Below are positions 7,578 through 16,310 of a stretch of DNA of 49,846 nt, one piece after another (positions within the stretch are counted from its first letter, which is position 1; every line of letters begins with the position of its first letter). Made by a program: the position numbers and the translations under genes. Under the pieces are notes generated by a model. The model did no database searches and was not told the origin of the DNA. It saw nothing but the letters and a program-made list of their open reading frames with translations. The DNA comes from Streptomyces griseicoloratus (GTDB taxonomy: Bacteria; Actinomycetota; Actinomycetes; Streptomycetales; Streptomycetaceae): positions 1 to 49,846 of the forward strand of contig NZ_JACVQF010000055.1 of NCBI RefSeq assembly GCF_014534645.1. Reading direction: 5' to 3'.

Positions 7578-9542
7578 ATGGAAGCGGTCACCTTCGGGGT
7601 GCTCGGGCCCGTCACGGCCGAGCGCGACGGCGACGCGCTCGACCTGAAGGGGCCGCGACACCGGGCCCTGCTGGCCCGGCTGGTCCTGGCCCGGCGGCGG
7701 GTCGTCCCGGTCGCCCGGCTGGTCGAGGACCTGTGGGACGTGCCGCCCGCGCGGGCCGTCGGAACGGTGCGCACCTTCGTCGGCGATCTGCGCCGGGCCC
7801 TGGAACCGGAACGTCCGCGCCGCGCCCCCGCCCGGCTGCTGATCACCGAAGGCCCCGGGTACGCCCTGCGCGCGGCGCCGGACGCGGTGGACGCGTGGCG
7901 TTTCGAGGAGGCCGTCGCACAGGCCGGCCGCCTGCCCGCCGCGCAGGCCCCGGCCCGGCTCGCGGCGGCACTGGGGGAGTGGCGCGGGTCCGCGTACGCC
8001 GAGTTCGCCGCCGAGGAGTGGGCCCGCGGCGAGCGCTCCCGGCTGACGGAACTGCGGCTGCGCGCGGTCGAGCGGCGGGCGGAACTCCTCGTGGACCTCG
8101 GCCGGGCGGCCGAGGCCGTCCCCGACCTCGACGCCCACCTGGCCGAACACCCCTGGCGCGAGGACGCCTGGCGGCTGCTCGCCCTGGCCCTGTACCGGAC
8201 GGGACGGCAGGCGGACGCCCTCGCGGTGCTGCGCCGGGCCCGCGCCCTGCTCGCCGCCGAGCTGGGCATCGACCCCGGCCCCCGGCTGCGCCGGCTGGAG
8301 GCCGGCATCCTCGCCCAGGACCCCTCCCTCGATCCGCCCGCCGAACCCGCGGAGGCGGCGGCCCGCCTGTGGTCCCGGGCGACCGAGGCGTACGACCGCA
8401 CGGTCGCCGCCGGTGCCCGCGCCCGCCTGGAGTCGGCCGTCGGTCTGCTGCGCAACCTCGCGGTCACCGGCGGCGGCGGTCTGGCGGAGGCCCGGGAGCA
8501 CCGCACGGCCGCGGTCGCGGCGGCGGAGGAGACCGGCGACGCGGAGCTGACGGCCCGGGTGATCGGCGCCTACGACGTCCCCGCCGTCTGGACCCGCAGC
8601 GACGATCCCGAGGCGGCCCGGCGGATCGTCGCGGCGGCCGAACGCACCCTCGCCGCCCTGCCGGACGACGCCTCGGCCGCCCCGGCGCGCTGCCGGCTCC
8701 TCGCCACCGTCGCCCTGGAGTCCCGCGGCGTACGCTCCCCGCGCGGCCCCCGGGCGGCGGAGGAGGCCGAGCGGATCGCCCGCGGCCTGGACGACCCCGC
8801 GCTGCTGGCGTTCGCCCTCAACGGCGCCTTCATGCAGTCCTGCACCGCGGCCGGCCTGGCCCGGCGCCGCGACGCGATCGGCGCCGAACTCGTCACGCTC
8901 GCCGCCCGCCACGGCCTGGCCACCCACGAAGTGCTCGGCCACCTGATCCGCCTCCAGGCCCGCTGCGCCCTCGCCGACTTCCCCACCGCCGACGAGCACG
9001 CCGACGCCGCGGACCGCCTGGCCGAACGGCACGAACGGCCGCTGGTGGCCGTCTTCACCACCTGGTACCGGGCCCTGCGCCGGGCCGCCACCGGCAGCCC
9101 GTACGACCGCGCCGAGGCCGCCTACCGGACCGCCGCCGGGACTCTCGACGGCGCGGGAATGCCGGGCATGGAACGGGGTCTGCTGCCCCTCGCCCTGCTC
9201 GGCCTGCGCCTGGCGCGCGGCCTGCCGGCCCAGATGGACCGTCGAGCGGACTGGGGCCCCTACCGCCCCTGGGCCGAGCCGTTCGCCCTCCTGGCGGAGG
9301 GCCGGGACGCCGAGGCCCGCGCGGCCCTGCGGGCCCTGCCGGAACCGCCGCCCGACCTTCTGTACGAGGCCCTGTGCTGTGCCGAGGCCGCGATCGCGCT
9401 GGCACTCGGCGACCGGACGGCGATGCGGCGGACGTACGACCGACTCCTGCCCGCCGCCGGTGAACTCGCGGGCGCGGGCAGCGGGGCGGTCACGTTCGGG
9501 CCCGTCGACGACTGGCTCACCGCCCTCACCCGGGCCCTGTGA
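7578..9542 (+). CDS. SARP-like BTAD regulator without ATPase domain
   Basis: The 654-residue protein begins with an OmpR-type winged helix (about 1-100: FGVLGPVTAERDGDALDLKG, then a basic recognition region VGTVRTFVGDLRRAL). A bacterial transcriptional activation domain (BTAD, about 105-250) ends at the typical ELGIDPGPRLRRLEAGIL. The remaining 400 residues are Ala/Arg-rich, helical and repeat-like, without the P-loop of the AfsR NB-ARC ATPase. It is therefore a large SARP variant with a TPR-like effector half. Family members activate secondary-metabolism genes, but no biosynthetic cluster adjoins it. It is divergent from the hydrolase, a possible target. The ATG at 7578 lacks a strong Shine-Dalgarno but lies right after the tandem repeats. 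Confidence 0.85.
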   Translation: MEAVTFGVLGPVTAERDGDALDLKGPRHRALLARLVLARRRVVPVARLVEDLWDVPPARAVGTVRTFVGDLRRALEPERPRRAPARLLITEGPGYALRAAPDAVDAWRFEEAVAQAGRLPAAQAPARLAAALGEWRGSAYAEFAAEEWARGERSRLTELRLRAVERRAELLVDLGRAAEAVPDLDAHLAEHPWREDAWRLLALALYRTGRQADALAVLRRARALLAAELGIDPGPRLRRLEAGILAQDPSLDPPAEPAEAAARLWSRATEAYDRTVAAGARARLESAVGLLRNLAVTGGGGLAEAREHRTAAVAAAEETGDAELTARVIGAYDVPAVWTRSDDPEAARRIVAAAERTLAALPDDASAAPARCRLLATVALESRGVRSPRGPRAAEEAERIARGLDDPALLAFALNGAFMQSCTAAGLARRRDAIGAELVTLAARHGLATHEVLGHLIRLQARCALADFPTADEHADAADRLAERHERPLVAVFTTWYRALRRAATGSPYDRAEAAYRTAAGTLDGAGMPGMERGLLPLALLGLRLARGLPAQMDRRADWGPYRPWAEPFALLAEGRDAEARAALRALPEPPPDLLYEALCCAEAAIALALGDRTAMRRTYDRLLPAAGELAGAGSGAVTFGPVDDWLTALTRAL

Positions 9543-9732
9543 CCGGCACCCGGCGCGCCGGTTGCCCCGGAACCCGCCGGGTTACCCGTCCGCGCATGAA
9601 GTGGCGACAGGTGCAGGACGGTCCGCTAGGTGATGTCCATGATCAGGGACATCGCCGTCGCCGACGGCACCACCCGCGGCGGCAATCGACCTCGACCGGC
9701 CCGGGGCCGGGTGACCAGGGCGGCGGACGGCG

Positions 9733-9756
9733 GTTTACCCGCCGGGGTGCGGGCTA
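9733..9756 (+). promoter_or_regulatory. Possible SigB-like promoter of CBS gene
   Basis: GTTT at 9733-9736, a 14-base spacer and GGGCTA at 9751-9756 approximate the Streptomyces SigB-type pattern (GNNT, 14-16 bases, GGGTA). It ends about 45 bases before the CBS-domain start. The -10 element is imperfect. The surrounding gap (9543-9801) shows no gene. Confidence 0.25.
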
Positions 9757-9801
9757 CGCGGCCCTCACGAACCCCGCCCCACGCAGCGTCGGGAGGCGCC
9801 C

Positions 9802-10227
9802 ATGACCCAGCGGATACGAGACGTGATGTCACCCGCCGCGGTGTCCGTCGAGCCCATGACCACGGTGACCCGCGCGGCCCGGCTCATGCGCGAGCAGGAC
9901 ATCGGCGACGTCCTGGTGGCCTACGACTGCGACCTGTTCGGTGTGCTCACCGACCGCGACATCGTGCTGCGGACCGTCGCCGACGGCCGCGACCCCGACG
10001 ACACCACGGTCGGCTCGGTGTGCACGCCCCCGCCCGTGGTGACCCTGGCACCCGAGGACACCACCGAGCGGGCGGTGGAGCTGATGCGGCAGTACGCCGT
10101 CCGGCGCCTCCCGGTCGTCGAGCACGGCGGCTGCCCGGTCGGTGTCGTCAGCCTCGGCGACCTGGCCGCCCTGGAGGACTGCCGCTCCGCCCTGGCGGAC
10201 ATCAGCGCCGCCGCGCCCGACCACTGA
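9802..10227 (+). CDS. CBS-domain pair protein
   Basis: The 141-residue product is made of two CBS modules and little else: residues about 1-60 (VMSPAAVSVEPMTTVTRAARLMREQ, then FGVLTDRDIVLR) and about 70-130 (TTERAVELMRQYAVRRLPVV, then GVVSLGDLA). Such Bateman modules bind adenosine nucleotides and act as energy or stress sensors. GGAGGCGCC lies directly before the ATG at 9802. Twelve bases separate it from the small membrane protein that follows, and the sigma factor HrdC comes next in the same direction, so the three probably belong to one stress- or general-metabolism-linked region. Confidence 0.9.
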   Translation: MTQRIRDVMSPAAVSVEPMTTVTRAARLMREQDIGDVLVAYDCDLFGVLTDRDIVLRTVADGRDPDDTTVGSVCTPPPVVTLAPEDTTERAVELMRQYAVRRLPVVEHGGCPVGVVSLGDLAALEDCRSALADISAAAPDH

Positions 10228-10239
10228 AGGAGGGACCGC

Positions 10240-10584
10240 ATGAGCGACCGACGCCCACGCGGAGCGACGGATCCGGTTCCTCGCGAGCGGTCCGGCGCGA
10301 TCGGCCGCCGCTACCCGCGTACCGGCACCGAACCGGCCACCGCCCAGAGTCCGCTGCGGCTGCGCCTGCTGCTGTCGGCCGTCTTCCTGCCGCTCTTCGC
10401 CGCCGGGGCGGCCTTCTTCGGCGTGTGGGCCGCGGACACCGGGCCCGGCGACAGCCCCGGCCGCGACACCCTGGTCGCGCTCGCCGCCGTCTGCGCCGCA
10501 CTCGCCCTGCTGGCGGCGGCGGACCTCATCGCCGTGAGACGCCGACTCCGGCGGGAACGGGGCAGCACACCGCCCGGCCGGTGA
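10240..10584 (+). CDS. Small membrane protein, DUF6343-like
   Basis: The 114-residue protein has a basic Arg/Pro-rich N-terminus (about 1-40, with IGRRYPRTGTEPATAQSPLR) and two transmembrane segments, about 42-66 and 78-100, followed by a basic tail. The TGTEPxTAxSPLRLR motif before the first helix resembles streptomycete DUF6343 proteins as I recall them. AAGGAGGG is well placed before the ATG at 10240. It lies 12 bp after the CBS gene and is probably co-transcribed. No function is known; the product should sit in the plasma membrane. Confidence 0.75.
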   Translation: MSDRRPRGATDPVPRERSGAIGRRYPRTGTEPATAQSPLRLRLLLSAVFLPLFAAGAAFFGVWAADTGPGDSPGRDTLVALAAVCAALALLAAADLIAVRRRLRRERGSTPPGR

Positions 10585-10674
10585 CCCGGGCCGACGGAGC
10601 GTTCCGACGTTCGGGCCCGGGCATCCCGGGGTACCCGACTCGTCCGGCACGAGCAGGGGACGGAGGAACGCACC

Positions 10675-11697
10675 ATGTCTCCCCCGGCAGAAACGTCCGC
10701 GGCAGACACCCGGCGGGAGGACCGCCGAGCCTCCGCCCGCACCGCGCGGCTGCGCACCCGGATCCCCGAACCCGACGAGGAGCCGGATCTGCTCGGCCAG
10801 TACCTGGCCCAGATCGGCGCCACCCCGCTGCTGACCGCCGAGGACGAGGTACGGCTGGCCCAGCGCATCGAGTCCGGCGTACGGGCCATGGAGGAACTGG
10901 AGGAGGCCGACACCGGCGAGCCCGCACCGACGCCCGGCCGGCGCAGGCAACTGGAGGACGCCGTCCGCGACGGACAGGCCGCCAAGGACCACATGGTGCG
11001 GGCCAACCTCCGGCTGGTGGTGTCGATGGCCAAGCGCCACGCCCACCGCGGGCTGCCCATGCTGGACGTCATCCAGGAGGGCAACCTGGGGCTGATCCGG
11101 GCCGTGGAGAAGTTCGACCACACCAAGGGCTTCAAGTTCTCCACCTACGCCACCTGGTGGATCCGCCAGGCCATAGAACGGGGCCTGGCCACCCACGCCC
11201 GGACGGTGCGGCTGCCCATGCACGTCGTGGAACAGCTGCAGAAACTCGCCAAGGTCGAGCGCAAACTCCGGCTGAACCTCGACCGGGAGCCGACCGTCGA
11301 GGAGGTCGCCGCCGAGAGCGGCCTCGACGCCGGCAAGGTCGCCTGGCTGCGCCGCGTCGGAAGGGACGCGGTCAGCCTCGACACGCCCGTGGACGAGACC
11401 GGCGAGACCGTCGTCGGCGACCTCATCGCCGACACCGAGGTGCTCCAGGCCCCCGAGGTCGCCGAGTACCAGGCGCTCGCGGAGGAACTGCGCGAGGCCA
11501 TCGGCACGCTGGCACCCCGCGAGGCGCTGATCCTGAGCCTGCGCTACGGACTGCACGACGGCCATGCCCGCACCCTGCAGCAGGTGGCGGAGCACGTGGG
11601 CCTGACCCGGGAGCGCGTCCGCCAGCTGGAGAAGGCGTCCCTCGCGCACCTGAGGGCGCCCGAGACCCGGGACCGTCTGCTGGAGTGGGCGAGCTGA
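10675..11697 (+). CDS. hrdC: Group 2 sigma-70 factor, HrdC-like
   Basis: The 340-residue protein is a primary-like sigma factor lacking the long N-terminal region of HrdB. Region 1.2 (PDLLGQYLAQIGATPLLTAEDEV) starts near residue 37. Region 2 includes NLRLVVSMAKRH and the -10 recognition part KFSTYATWWIRQAIERG near residues 150-170. Region 3 follows, and region 4 ends with the helix-turn-helix TLQQVAEHVGLTRERVRQLE. It most resembles my recollection of S. coelicolor HrdC, both in length and in the N-terminal TRTARLRTRIPEPDEEPD-type stretch, but HrdA or HrdD were not excluded by search. A GGGTAC at 10629-10634 could be a -10 element. GGAGGAA precedes the ATG. It converges on the FAD oxidoreductase gene. 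Confidence 0.9.
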   Translation: MSPPAETSAADTRREDRRASARTARLRTRIPEPDEEPDLLGQYLAQIGATPLLTAEDEVRLAQRIESGVRAMEELEEADTGEPAPTPGRRRQLEDAVRDGQAAKDHMVRANLRLVVSMAKRHAHRGLPMLDVIQEGNLGLIRAVEKFDHTKGFKFSTYATWWIRQAIERGLATHARTVRLPMHVVEQLQKLAKVERKLRLNLDREPTVEEVAAESGLDAGKVAWLRRVGRDAVSLDTPVDETGETVVGDLIADTEVLQAPEVAEYQALAEELREAIGTLAPREALILSLRYGLHDGHARTLQQVAEHVGLTRERVRQLEKASLAHLRAPETRDRLLEWAS

Positions 11698-11763
11698 CAT
11701 CACAGCCGCCCGGCCTCACAGTCCCCCGACCTCACGGCCGCCCGAGGCCGGCCGCCTCCGGTC

Positions 11764-13215
11764 TCAGCCGTGCCTGACCTCCGCCGCCCCGACCCGCAGC
11801 CGCGCGCCCTGCCGCAGCAGCTCGCGCTGGACCAGCCGGTAGGGCAGGCCGCGCGGTCCCCTCCCGTGCCGGACGGTCAGGGCCGCGCACACGCCGGCCG
11901 CCTGGCCGGTCGCCATGGCGATGGGCATGACCCGGTACGACGAGTGCGCCACGTGCGTCCCGGAGATGCAGCGTCCGGCCACCAGCAGCCGATCGGTGCC
12001 CCGGGGCACCAGACAGCGCAGCGGGATGTCGTAGAAGCTGCCCCGCGGCACCCGTTTGAGGATGGTGCCGGAACCGCGCGGGTTGTGGATGTCGACCGGA
12101 TAGGCGCCGTGCGCGACGACGTCCGCGAACGTGCGCGCGGCCAGGATGTCGTGGCCCGTCAGCTGGTAGTCGCCGAGGACCCGCCGGGACTCCCGTACGC
12201 CGATGTGCGTGCCGCTCTGCACGACGTACGACTCCTCGAAACCCGGCACCCGGGTGCGCAGGAAGCGGTCGATCTGGGCGAGCTGGCGCCGGGCGGTGTA
12301 CTCCGCGCGGGTGAGGTCCCACACGCTGGTGCCGAGCACGCGGTTCACCCGGGTGCTGTTGATGGCGACCTCGCGCGGATGCGGGGTGGCGAAGAAGAGG
12401 ATGTCCTCGCGCGGCAGCCGCAGCTCACCGGCCGCCCTGGCCTCCTCGATCAGGTCCCACAGTCCGTGCACACCGCGCCACTGGTCCGGGTGCGCGCGCA
12501 CGTAGTCGGCGAAGTCCGGGCGCGAGAAGTCCGCGACGCGGAACATCAGCGTCATCGGCTGCACCAGCCCGTCCTCCGGCCGGCCGATCTCGTACGGGGC
12601 CCCGCAGGCGGTCGCGACGTCACCGTCGCCCGTGGCGTCCACGACCACCCCGGCGTCGATCACCACCGGCCCCGACTTCGTCTCGAACACCACCCGCCAG
12701 CCGGAGCCGTCCTCGAGGGGCAGCGCGCCCGACGCGAAGGCGTGGAACAGCATCCGCACCCCCGAGGCGTCCATCATCTCGAGCAGGACCAGCTTGAACA
12801 GCTCCGGGTCGAAGGGGACCGTGTACCCGGTCTTCGGCGACGGCGGAAGGCAGCCGCCCCGCCCCATCAGCTGGTCGAGCAGTTGCCACAACACGCCCGC
12901 GACCACCGGCTCGCCCTCGCCGTGGTCGGTGGGCAGCAGCCGGGAGGCGTCCCCGGACTCGGTGAACGCGGCCTGCTTGTGCTCGTTGTGGAACGACATC
13001 AGCGGCATCACCAGCGCCACGGTCGCGTTGCCGCCGAGGAACCCGTAGCGCTCGGCCAGCACGACATCGGCCCCGGTGTCGGCCGCGCCGACCGCGGCGG
13101 CGAACCCGGCGGGGCCGCCCCCCACCACCAGGACGTCACAGCTGCCACCGTGCCGGGCGGGCCGCGGCGGCAGCGTGACCGTGCGGGAATCGCGGGGCTC
13201 TTCGACGATCGGCAT
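11764..13215 (-). CDS. FAD-dependent oxidoreductase (FAD_oxidored type)
   Basis: The 483-residue flavoprotein has an N-terminal dinucleotide-binding motif DVLVVGGGPAGFAAA (GGGPAG at 32-37) and the RYGFLGGNAT signature of the FAD_oxidored group (PF12831-like). The second FAD motif GVVVDATGDGDVA and the C-terminal LVAGRCISGTHVAHSSYRV are also present. Members oxidise unknown, often secondary, metabolites. The ATG at 13215 follows GGAGGA. It lies 37 bp after the pyruvyl-transferase-like gene on the same strand, so the two form an operon; the flavoprotein may act on the same glycan or metabolite. The substrate is unknown. Confidence 0.85.
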   Translation of the reverse strand: MPIVEEPRDSRTVTLPPRPARHGGSCDVLVVGGGPAGFAAAVGAADTGADVVLAERYGFLGGNATVALVMPLMSFHNEHKQAAFTESGDASRLLPTDHGEGEPVVAGVLWQLLDQLMGRGGCLPPSPKTGYTVPFDPELFKLVLLEMMDASGVRMLFHAFASGALPLEDGSGWRVVFETKSGPVVIDAGVVVDATGDGDVATACGAPYEIGRPEDGLVQPMTLMFRVADFSRPDFADYVRAHPDQWRGVHGLWDLIEEARAAGELRLPREDILFFATPHPREVAINSTRVNRVLGTSVWDLTRAEYTARRQLAQIDRFLRTRVPGFEESYVVQSGTHIGVRESRRVLGDYQLTGHDILAARTFADVVAHGAYPVDIHNPRGSGTILKRVPRGSFYDIPLRCLVPRGTDRLLVAGRCISGTHVAHSSYRVMPIAMATGQAAGVCAALTVRHGRGPRGLPYRLVQRELLRQGARLRVGAAEVRHG

Positions 13216-13252
13216 CGGCTTCCTCCGGCGCGGGCGCGGGCGGGCGGCGGTG

Positions 13253-14467
13253 TCAGGCGTGCAGCGGGCGCGGCTCGGCCGGGTACGGCCGGTGCTGCTC
13301 CTCCTGCGGCCGGGCCGCGCCCGAGATCTCGTCGAGCAGCGAGCCGCAGCGCACACAGGTCTCCCGGGCCGCCGTGGACAGCTCCCGGATACGGGACCGC
13401 AGGTCGTCGTGGCGCTGCGGATACTCGTCCCAGAGCCGGTCCACCTCCGCCAGCAGCAGCCCGGCCTGCTCCCGGGCCACGCCCACCAGGGCCGGGGCGC
13501 CGAGCCGGCGGGCGAAGTCGAAGACCTTGCCCGAGTAGGGCAGCGGCAGCACCGGCACACCGGAGAGCGCCGCGAAGATCACGAAGTGCAGGCGCATGCC
13601 GACGGCCATGTCCAGATGGCGCATGAAGCCGAGGACCTGCCCCGGACTGTAGGCGCCGTGCAGGATCCGCCCCTTGTCCGGCGCGGTCATGTGGGACAGC
13701 ACGGCGTGCGCGTGCCGTACGTCGTGCCGCTCCATCGGCAGGAACACCACGTGCGCGTCCAGGCGCTGCACGAGGAAGTCCGCGACGTCGGCGAGCAGCG
13801 CGTGGTAGTCGCCCTCGTCGAGCTTCTCGGCCGCCCGGCCCGGCTCCCGTACGGACATCCCCACGAGACGGGACTCGGTGGGCACGCCCTCGTCGCGCAT
13901 CATGGCGTCGGTGAACGGCTCCGGCCGCAGCAGCAGGGCGGGGTCGGCGGTGACGGTGACCTCGCGTTCCAGCCCGACCTCCTCCAGGACGAGCCGGGAC
14001 TCCTCGTCCCGCACCACGACGTCGTCCATGTCCTGGAGGACGGTGCGCACCGCTTCCCGGTCCTCGCCGTCCCGCAGCGGGCCCGCGCCGACGGCGTACG
14101 CGAAGGTGGGCACGTCCCGGTCCTGCGCGGCCCGCACCAGCCGCAGATAGCGGCGCGCCTCCCCGTCGTAGAGGACACCTCCGCCGCCCAGCACCAGCAG
14201 GTCGAGGCCGGGCAGCACGTCCAGGACGTTGTTCCGGCTGACGCCCTCCCAGGCCACCACGGCGTCGGCGTCGGGATGGTGGGTGCGGGTGTGCTCCGCG
14301 TTCCGGCTGAACACGACGAGGTGCGCGTCGGGCCGCTGGGCCCGCAGACAGCCGAGGACGCAGGTCAGGATCGCCTCGTCACCGGTGTTGAAGCCGCCGT
14401 ACGAACCGAGCACGCCGATGCGCGGGCCCGACCGGGCGGGGTGCGGATGCGAGGGGGCAGTGGTCAT
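13253..14467 (-). CDS. Polysaccharide pyruvyl transferase family protein
   Basis: The 404-residue protein fits the polysaccharide pyruvyl transferase (CsaB/WcaK-like) family, which adds ketal pyruvate from phosphoenolpyruvate to cell-wall sugars. The N-terminal GVLGSYGGFNTGDEAIL, the LLVLGGGGVLYDG loop and the VGMRLHFVIFAALSGVPVLPL segment near residue 310 are typical. The ATG at 14467 gives a clean N-terminus and is preceded by GGAG. It is the first gene of an apparent operon with the FAD oxidoreductase. The C-terminal tail, RPQEEQHRPYPAEPRPLHA, is unstructured. Cell-envelope decoration is the most likely role. Confidence 0.82.
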   Translation of the reverse strand: MTTAPSHPHPARSGPRIGVLGSYGGFNTGDEAILTCVLGCLRAQRPDAHLVVFSRNAEHTRTHHPDADAVVAWEGVSRNNVLDVLPGLDLLVLGGGGVLYDGEARRYLRLVRAAQDRDVPTFAYAVGAGPLRDGEDREAVRTVLQDMDDVVVRDEESRLVLEEVGLEREVTVTADPALLLRPEPFTDAMMRDEGVPTESRLVGMSVREPGRAAEKLDEGDYHALLADVADFLVQRLDAHVVFLPMERHDVRHAHAVLSHMTAPDKGRILHGAYSPGQVLGFMRHLDMAVGMRLHFVIFAALSGVPVLPLPYSGKVFDFARRLGAPALVGVAREQAGLLLAEVDRLWDEYPQRHDDLRSRIRELSTAARETCVRCGSLLDEISGAARPQEEQHRPYPAEPRPLHA

Positions 14468-14689
14468 CCGGGGCTCCTGTCGTGTCGGAGTCGGCCGGCC
14501 CGCCGGCCCTGGCACGCGGGCGGTGGCGGCCCGCGCACGGTCCCGGGTTGCCTCCGCCGCCCCCTGGAAACCCCCCACCTCTTCCCCGGCCGGCGCACAG
14601 GGACGGTTCACCCGCCTACGGTGCGTGACCGGCCGGCGCCCGGCGGGGACCGTGCCGGCCGGGCGGGTGGCGCTACCCCACGGGTGTCC

Positions 14690-14875
14690 GGGTGCCGCAC
14701 GCCGTCAGGAGTGCGAGCCGTTCGGCGTCGGGGTGGCCGACTCGACCGTGCAGACCATGATCCGCAGGTCGCCGCCCGCCACGCCGAGTATGGCGCAGTC
14801 CGGGGTGACGGGACCGACCTGCGGATGGTCGCTGGTCTTGCGGGCCTCCGCGTGCCCGCCCGCCTGTCCAGCAGC
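14690..14875 (-). pseudogene. Decayed MmyB-like ligand-binding domain remnant
   Basis: On the minus strand one frame reads HPQVGPVTPDCAILGVAGG followed by DLRIMVCTVE, and the next frame continues GHPDAERLALLTACGTR. Together these match the end of the MmyB-like ligand-binding domain of XRE-type regulators (HPxVG..., then YTAEPGTPDAERLALL). The frame change and the lack of any HTH upstream indicate a degraded gene. The rest of 14468-14972 shows no gene. It is based on family recollection. Confidence 0.55.
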
Positions 14876-14972
14876 CGGTGGACGCTCGGTGGGATGTACG
14901 CATGCCCGGTGGGATGTCCCGCCGGTGCCCGGGCTCCCCGGTACCCGCGGTCCCAGGACGACGGGACGGCCC

Positions 14973-15191
14973 TCAGAGGGCGGCGGGCCCCGAGCGGGCC
15001 GGCGAGGGGCCGCTGCGGGAGACGACGCGCGAGCCCCGGTCGTCGACGACGCGGACCTGGAGCGAACCGCAGGCGCACCGGGTCCACACCGTGCCGCCCG
15101 CCGCGGTGGTGTGCGTGGACATCACCTGGAAGGGCTCGGCACCGTCCGGCCACCCGCAGTGCGGGCAGACGGTACCGGTCGTGCTGGTCAT
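14973..15191 (-). CDS. Small zinc-ribbon protein
   Basis: The 72-residue protein carries CPHCGW near residues 9-14 and CACGS near residues 39-43, four cysteines forming a probable zinc ribbon or rubredoxin-like knuckle. The rest is polar, with the end VVSRSGPSPARSGPAAL disordered. GAGGAGTC precedes the ATG at 15191. Similar one-domain proteins exist in Streptomyces, but I know no function. It is divergent from the LysR gene, with about 134 bp between the starts that may contain both promoters. Confidence 0.7.
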   Translation of the reverse strand: MTSTTGTVCPHCGWPDGAEPFQVMSTHTTAAGGTVWTRCACGSLQVRVVDDRGSRVVSRSGPSPARSGPAAL

Positions 15192-15325
15192 GGCGACTCC
15201 TCGTGCGTCGGGTGTACGTCGGCTCGGCGCCGGGTGATCCACCGTCGCGCCACAGACAGGGTGCGTCGCCGGGTCCGTACACGTCCAGGTTGACTTTGCG
15301 GACCTCACCGTGAAGCGTGGACTGC

Positions 15326-16231
15326 ATGATTGACCTGCGCCGGCTGCACGTCCTGAGGGCGGTCGCCCACTACGGCACGGTCACCGCGGCGGCCCGTGCC
15401 CTGCACTTCACGCCGTCCGCCGCCTCGCAGCAGATCCGGCAGCTCGCCCGGGACCTGGGCGTCGACCTCCTGGAGCCGCAGGGCCGCGGGGTACGGCTCA
15501 CCCCGGCCGCCGAGAGCCTGCTCGCGCACGCCGACGCCATCCAGGCCCGGTGGGAAGAGGCGGAGCTCGATCTGCGCGCGGCGGAGGACATGCCGGCCGG
15601 GCCGCTGCGGGTGACCGGGTTCCCGGTGGCCGTGTCGGTGCTGCTGGCCCCGATGGCGGCCCGCCTGCGCGAGCGGCATCCGCGGTTGTCCGTCCGGATC
15701 CGGGAGACGGGCGTGGCGGAGAGCTTCGACCTGCTCTTCGAGGGCGAGTCCGATCTGGCAGTGGTGGAGGCGACCCCGCGCAACCCGCCGCCGTCCGACG
15801 CCCGCTTCGACCAACGGCCGCTGCTGGACGACCCGTTCGACCTGGTCGTCCCCGACGGGCACCCCCTGGCGGGGCGGGAGCGGGTCGACCTCGCGGACGC
15901 GGCGCACGAGCCCTGGATCGCCCCCGTGCCCGACAGTCCCTGCCGTCCCCACGTCATGTCGGCGTGCGGAGCGGCCGGGTTCACCCCCGACGTGGTCCAT
16001 CACGCCCTGGACTGGAACGCCACCGCCCACCTCGTCGCCCACGGACTCGGCGTCGCGCTGATCCCGCGGCTCGCCGGGCTGACCCCGCAGCTGCCGGTCA
16101 CCCGGGTGGCGTGCACGGGCCGGCCCCACCGCAAGCTGCTGACCTGCACGCGCCGTGGGGGCCACCGGCGCGCGGCGGTCGCGGCGGCGCTGGAGGAGCT
16201 GCGGGCGCTGGTCCCGACGGCGGTGGCCTGA
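15326..16231 (+). CDS. LysR family transcriptional regulator
   Basis: The 301-residue product begins with the LysR winged helix (residues 1-62; LHVLRAVAHYGTVTAAARAL and TPSAASQQIRQLARDLGVDLLE) and continues with a periplasmic-binding-like effector domain in two lobes (about 90-295). The ATG at 15326 was preferred because LysR proteins usually begin MIDLRRL or similar; an in-frame GTG at 15317 adds three residues. The divergent zinc-ribbon gene is the conventional candidate target. The effector is unknown. A terminator hairpin follows its stop. Confidence 0.88.
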   Translation: MIDLRRLHVLRAVAHYGTVTAAARALHFTPSAASQQIRQLARDLGVDLLEPQGRGVRLTPAAESLLAHADAIQARWEEAELDLRAAEDMPAGPLRVTGFPVAVSVLLAPMAARLRERHPRLSVRIRETGVAESFDLLFEGESDLAVVEATPRNPPPSDARFDQRPLLDDPFDLVVPDGHPLAGRERVDLADAAHEPWIAPVPDSPCRPHVMSACGAAGFTPDVVHHALDWNATAHLVAHGLGVALIPRLAGLTPQLPVTRVACTGRPHRKLLTCTRRGGHRRAAVAAALEELRALVPTAVA

Positions 16232-16239
16232 CAGGCCGA

Positions 16240-16269
16240 GGGGCCGGAACCCGTCCGGGCTCCGGCCCC
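16240..16269 (+). terminator. Hairpin terminator after LysR gene
   Basis: GGGGCCGGA at 16240-16248 pairs with TCCGGCCCC at 16261-16269, with further pairing CCC/GGG inside. It lies between two converging genes (LysR and FMN reductase) and could end both transcripts. Confidence 0.65.
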
Positions 16270-16310
16270 TGGTGCGCGCGGCCCCGTCCGCACAGGGCTT
16301 GGCGTACCGG

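Noticed and set aside
9630-11777. A 715-codon plus-strand open frame
   Set aside because: It runs across the CBS, membrane-protein and hrdC genes in another frame, and its Arg/Pro/Gly-rich translation has the composition of a GC-rich shadow.
11770-13626. A 618-codon plus-strand open frame
   Set aside because: It is antisense to the FAD oxidoreductase, which has clear motifs, start and ribosome-binding site.
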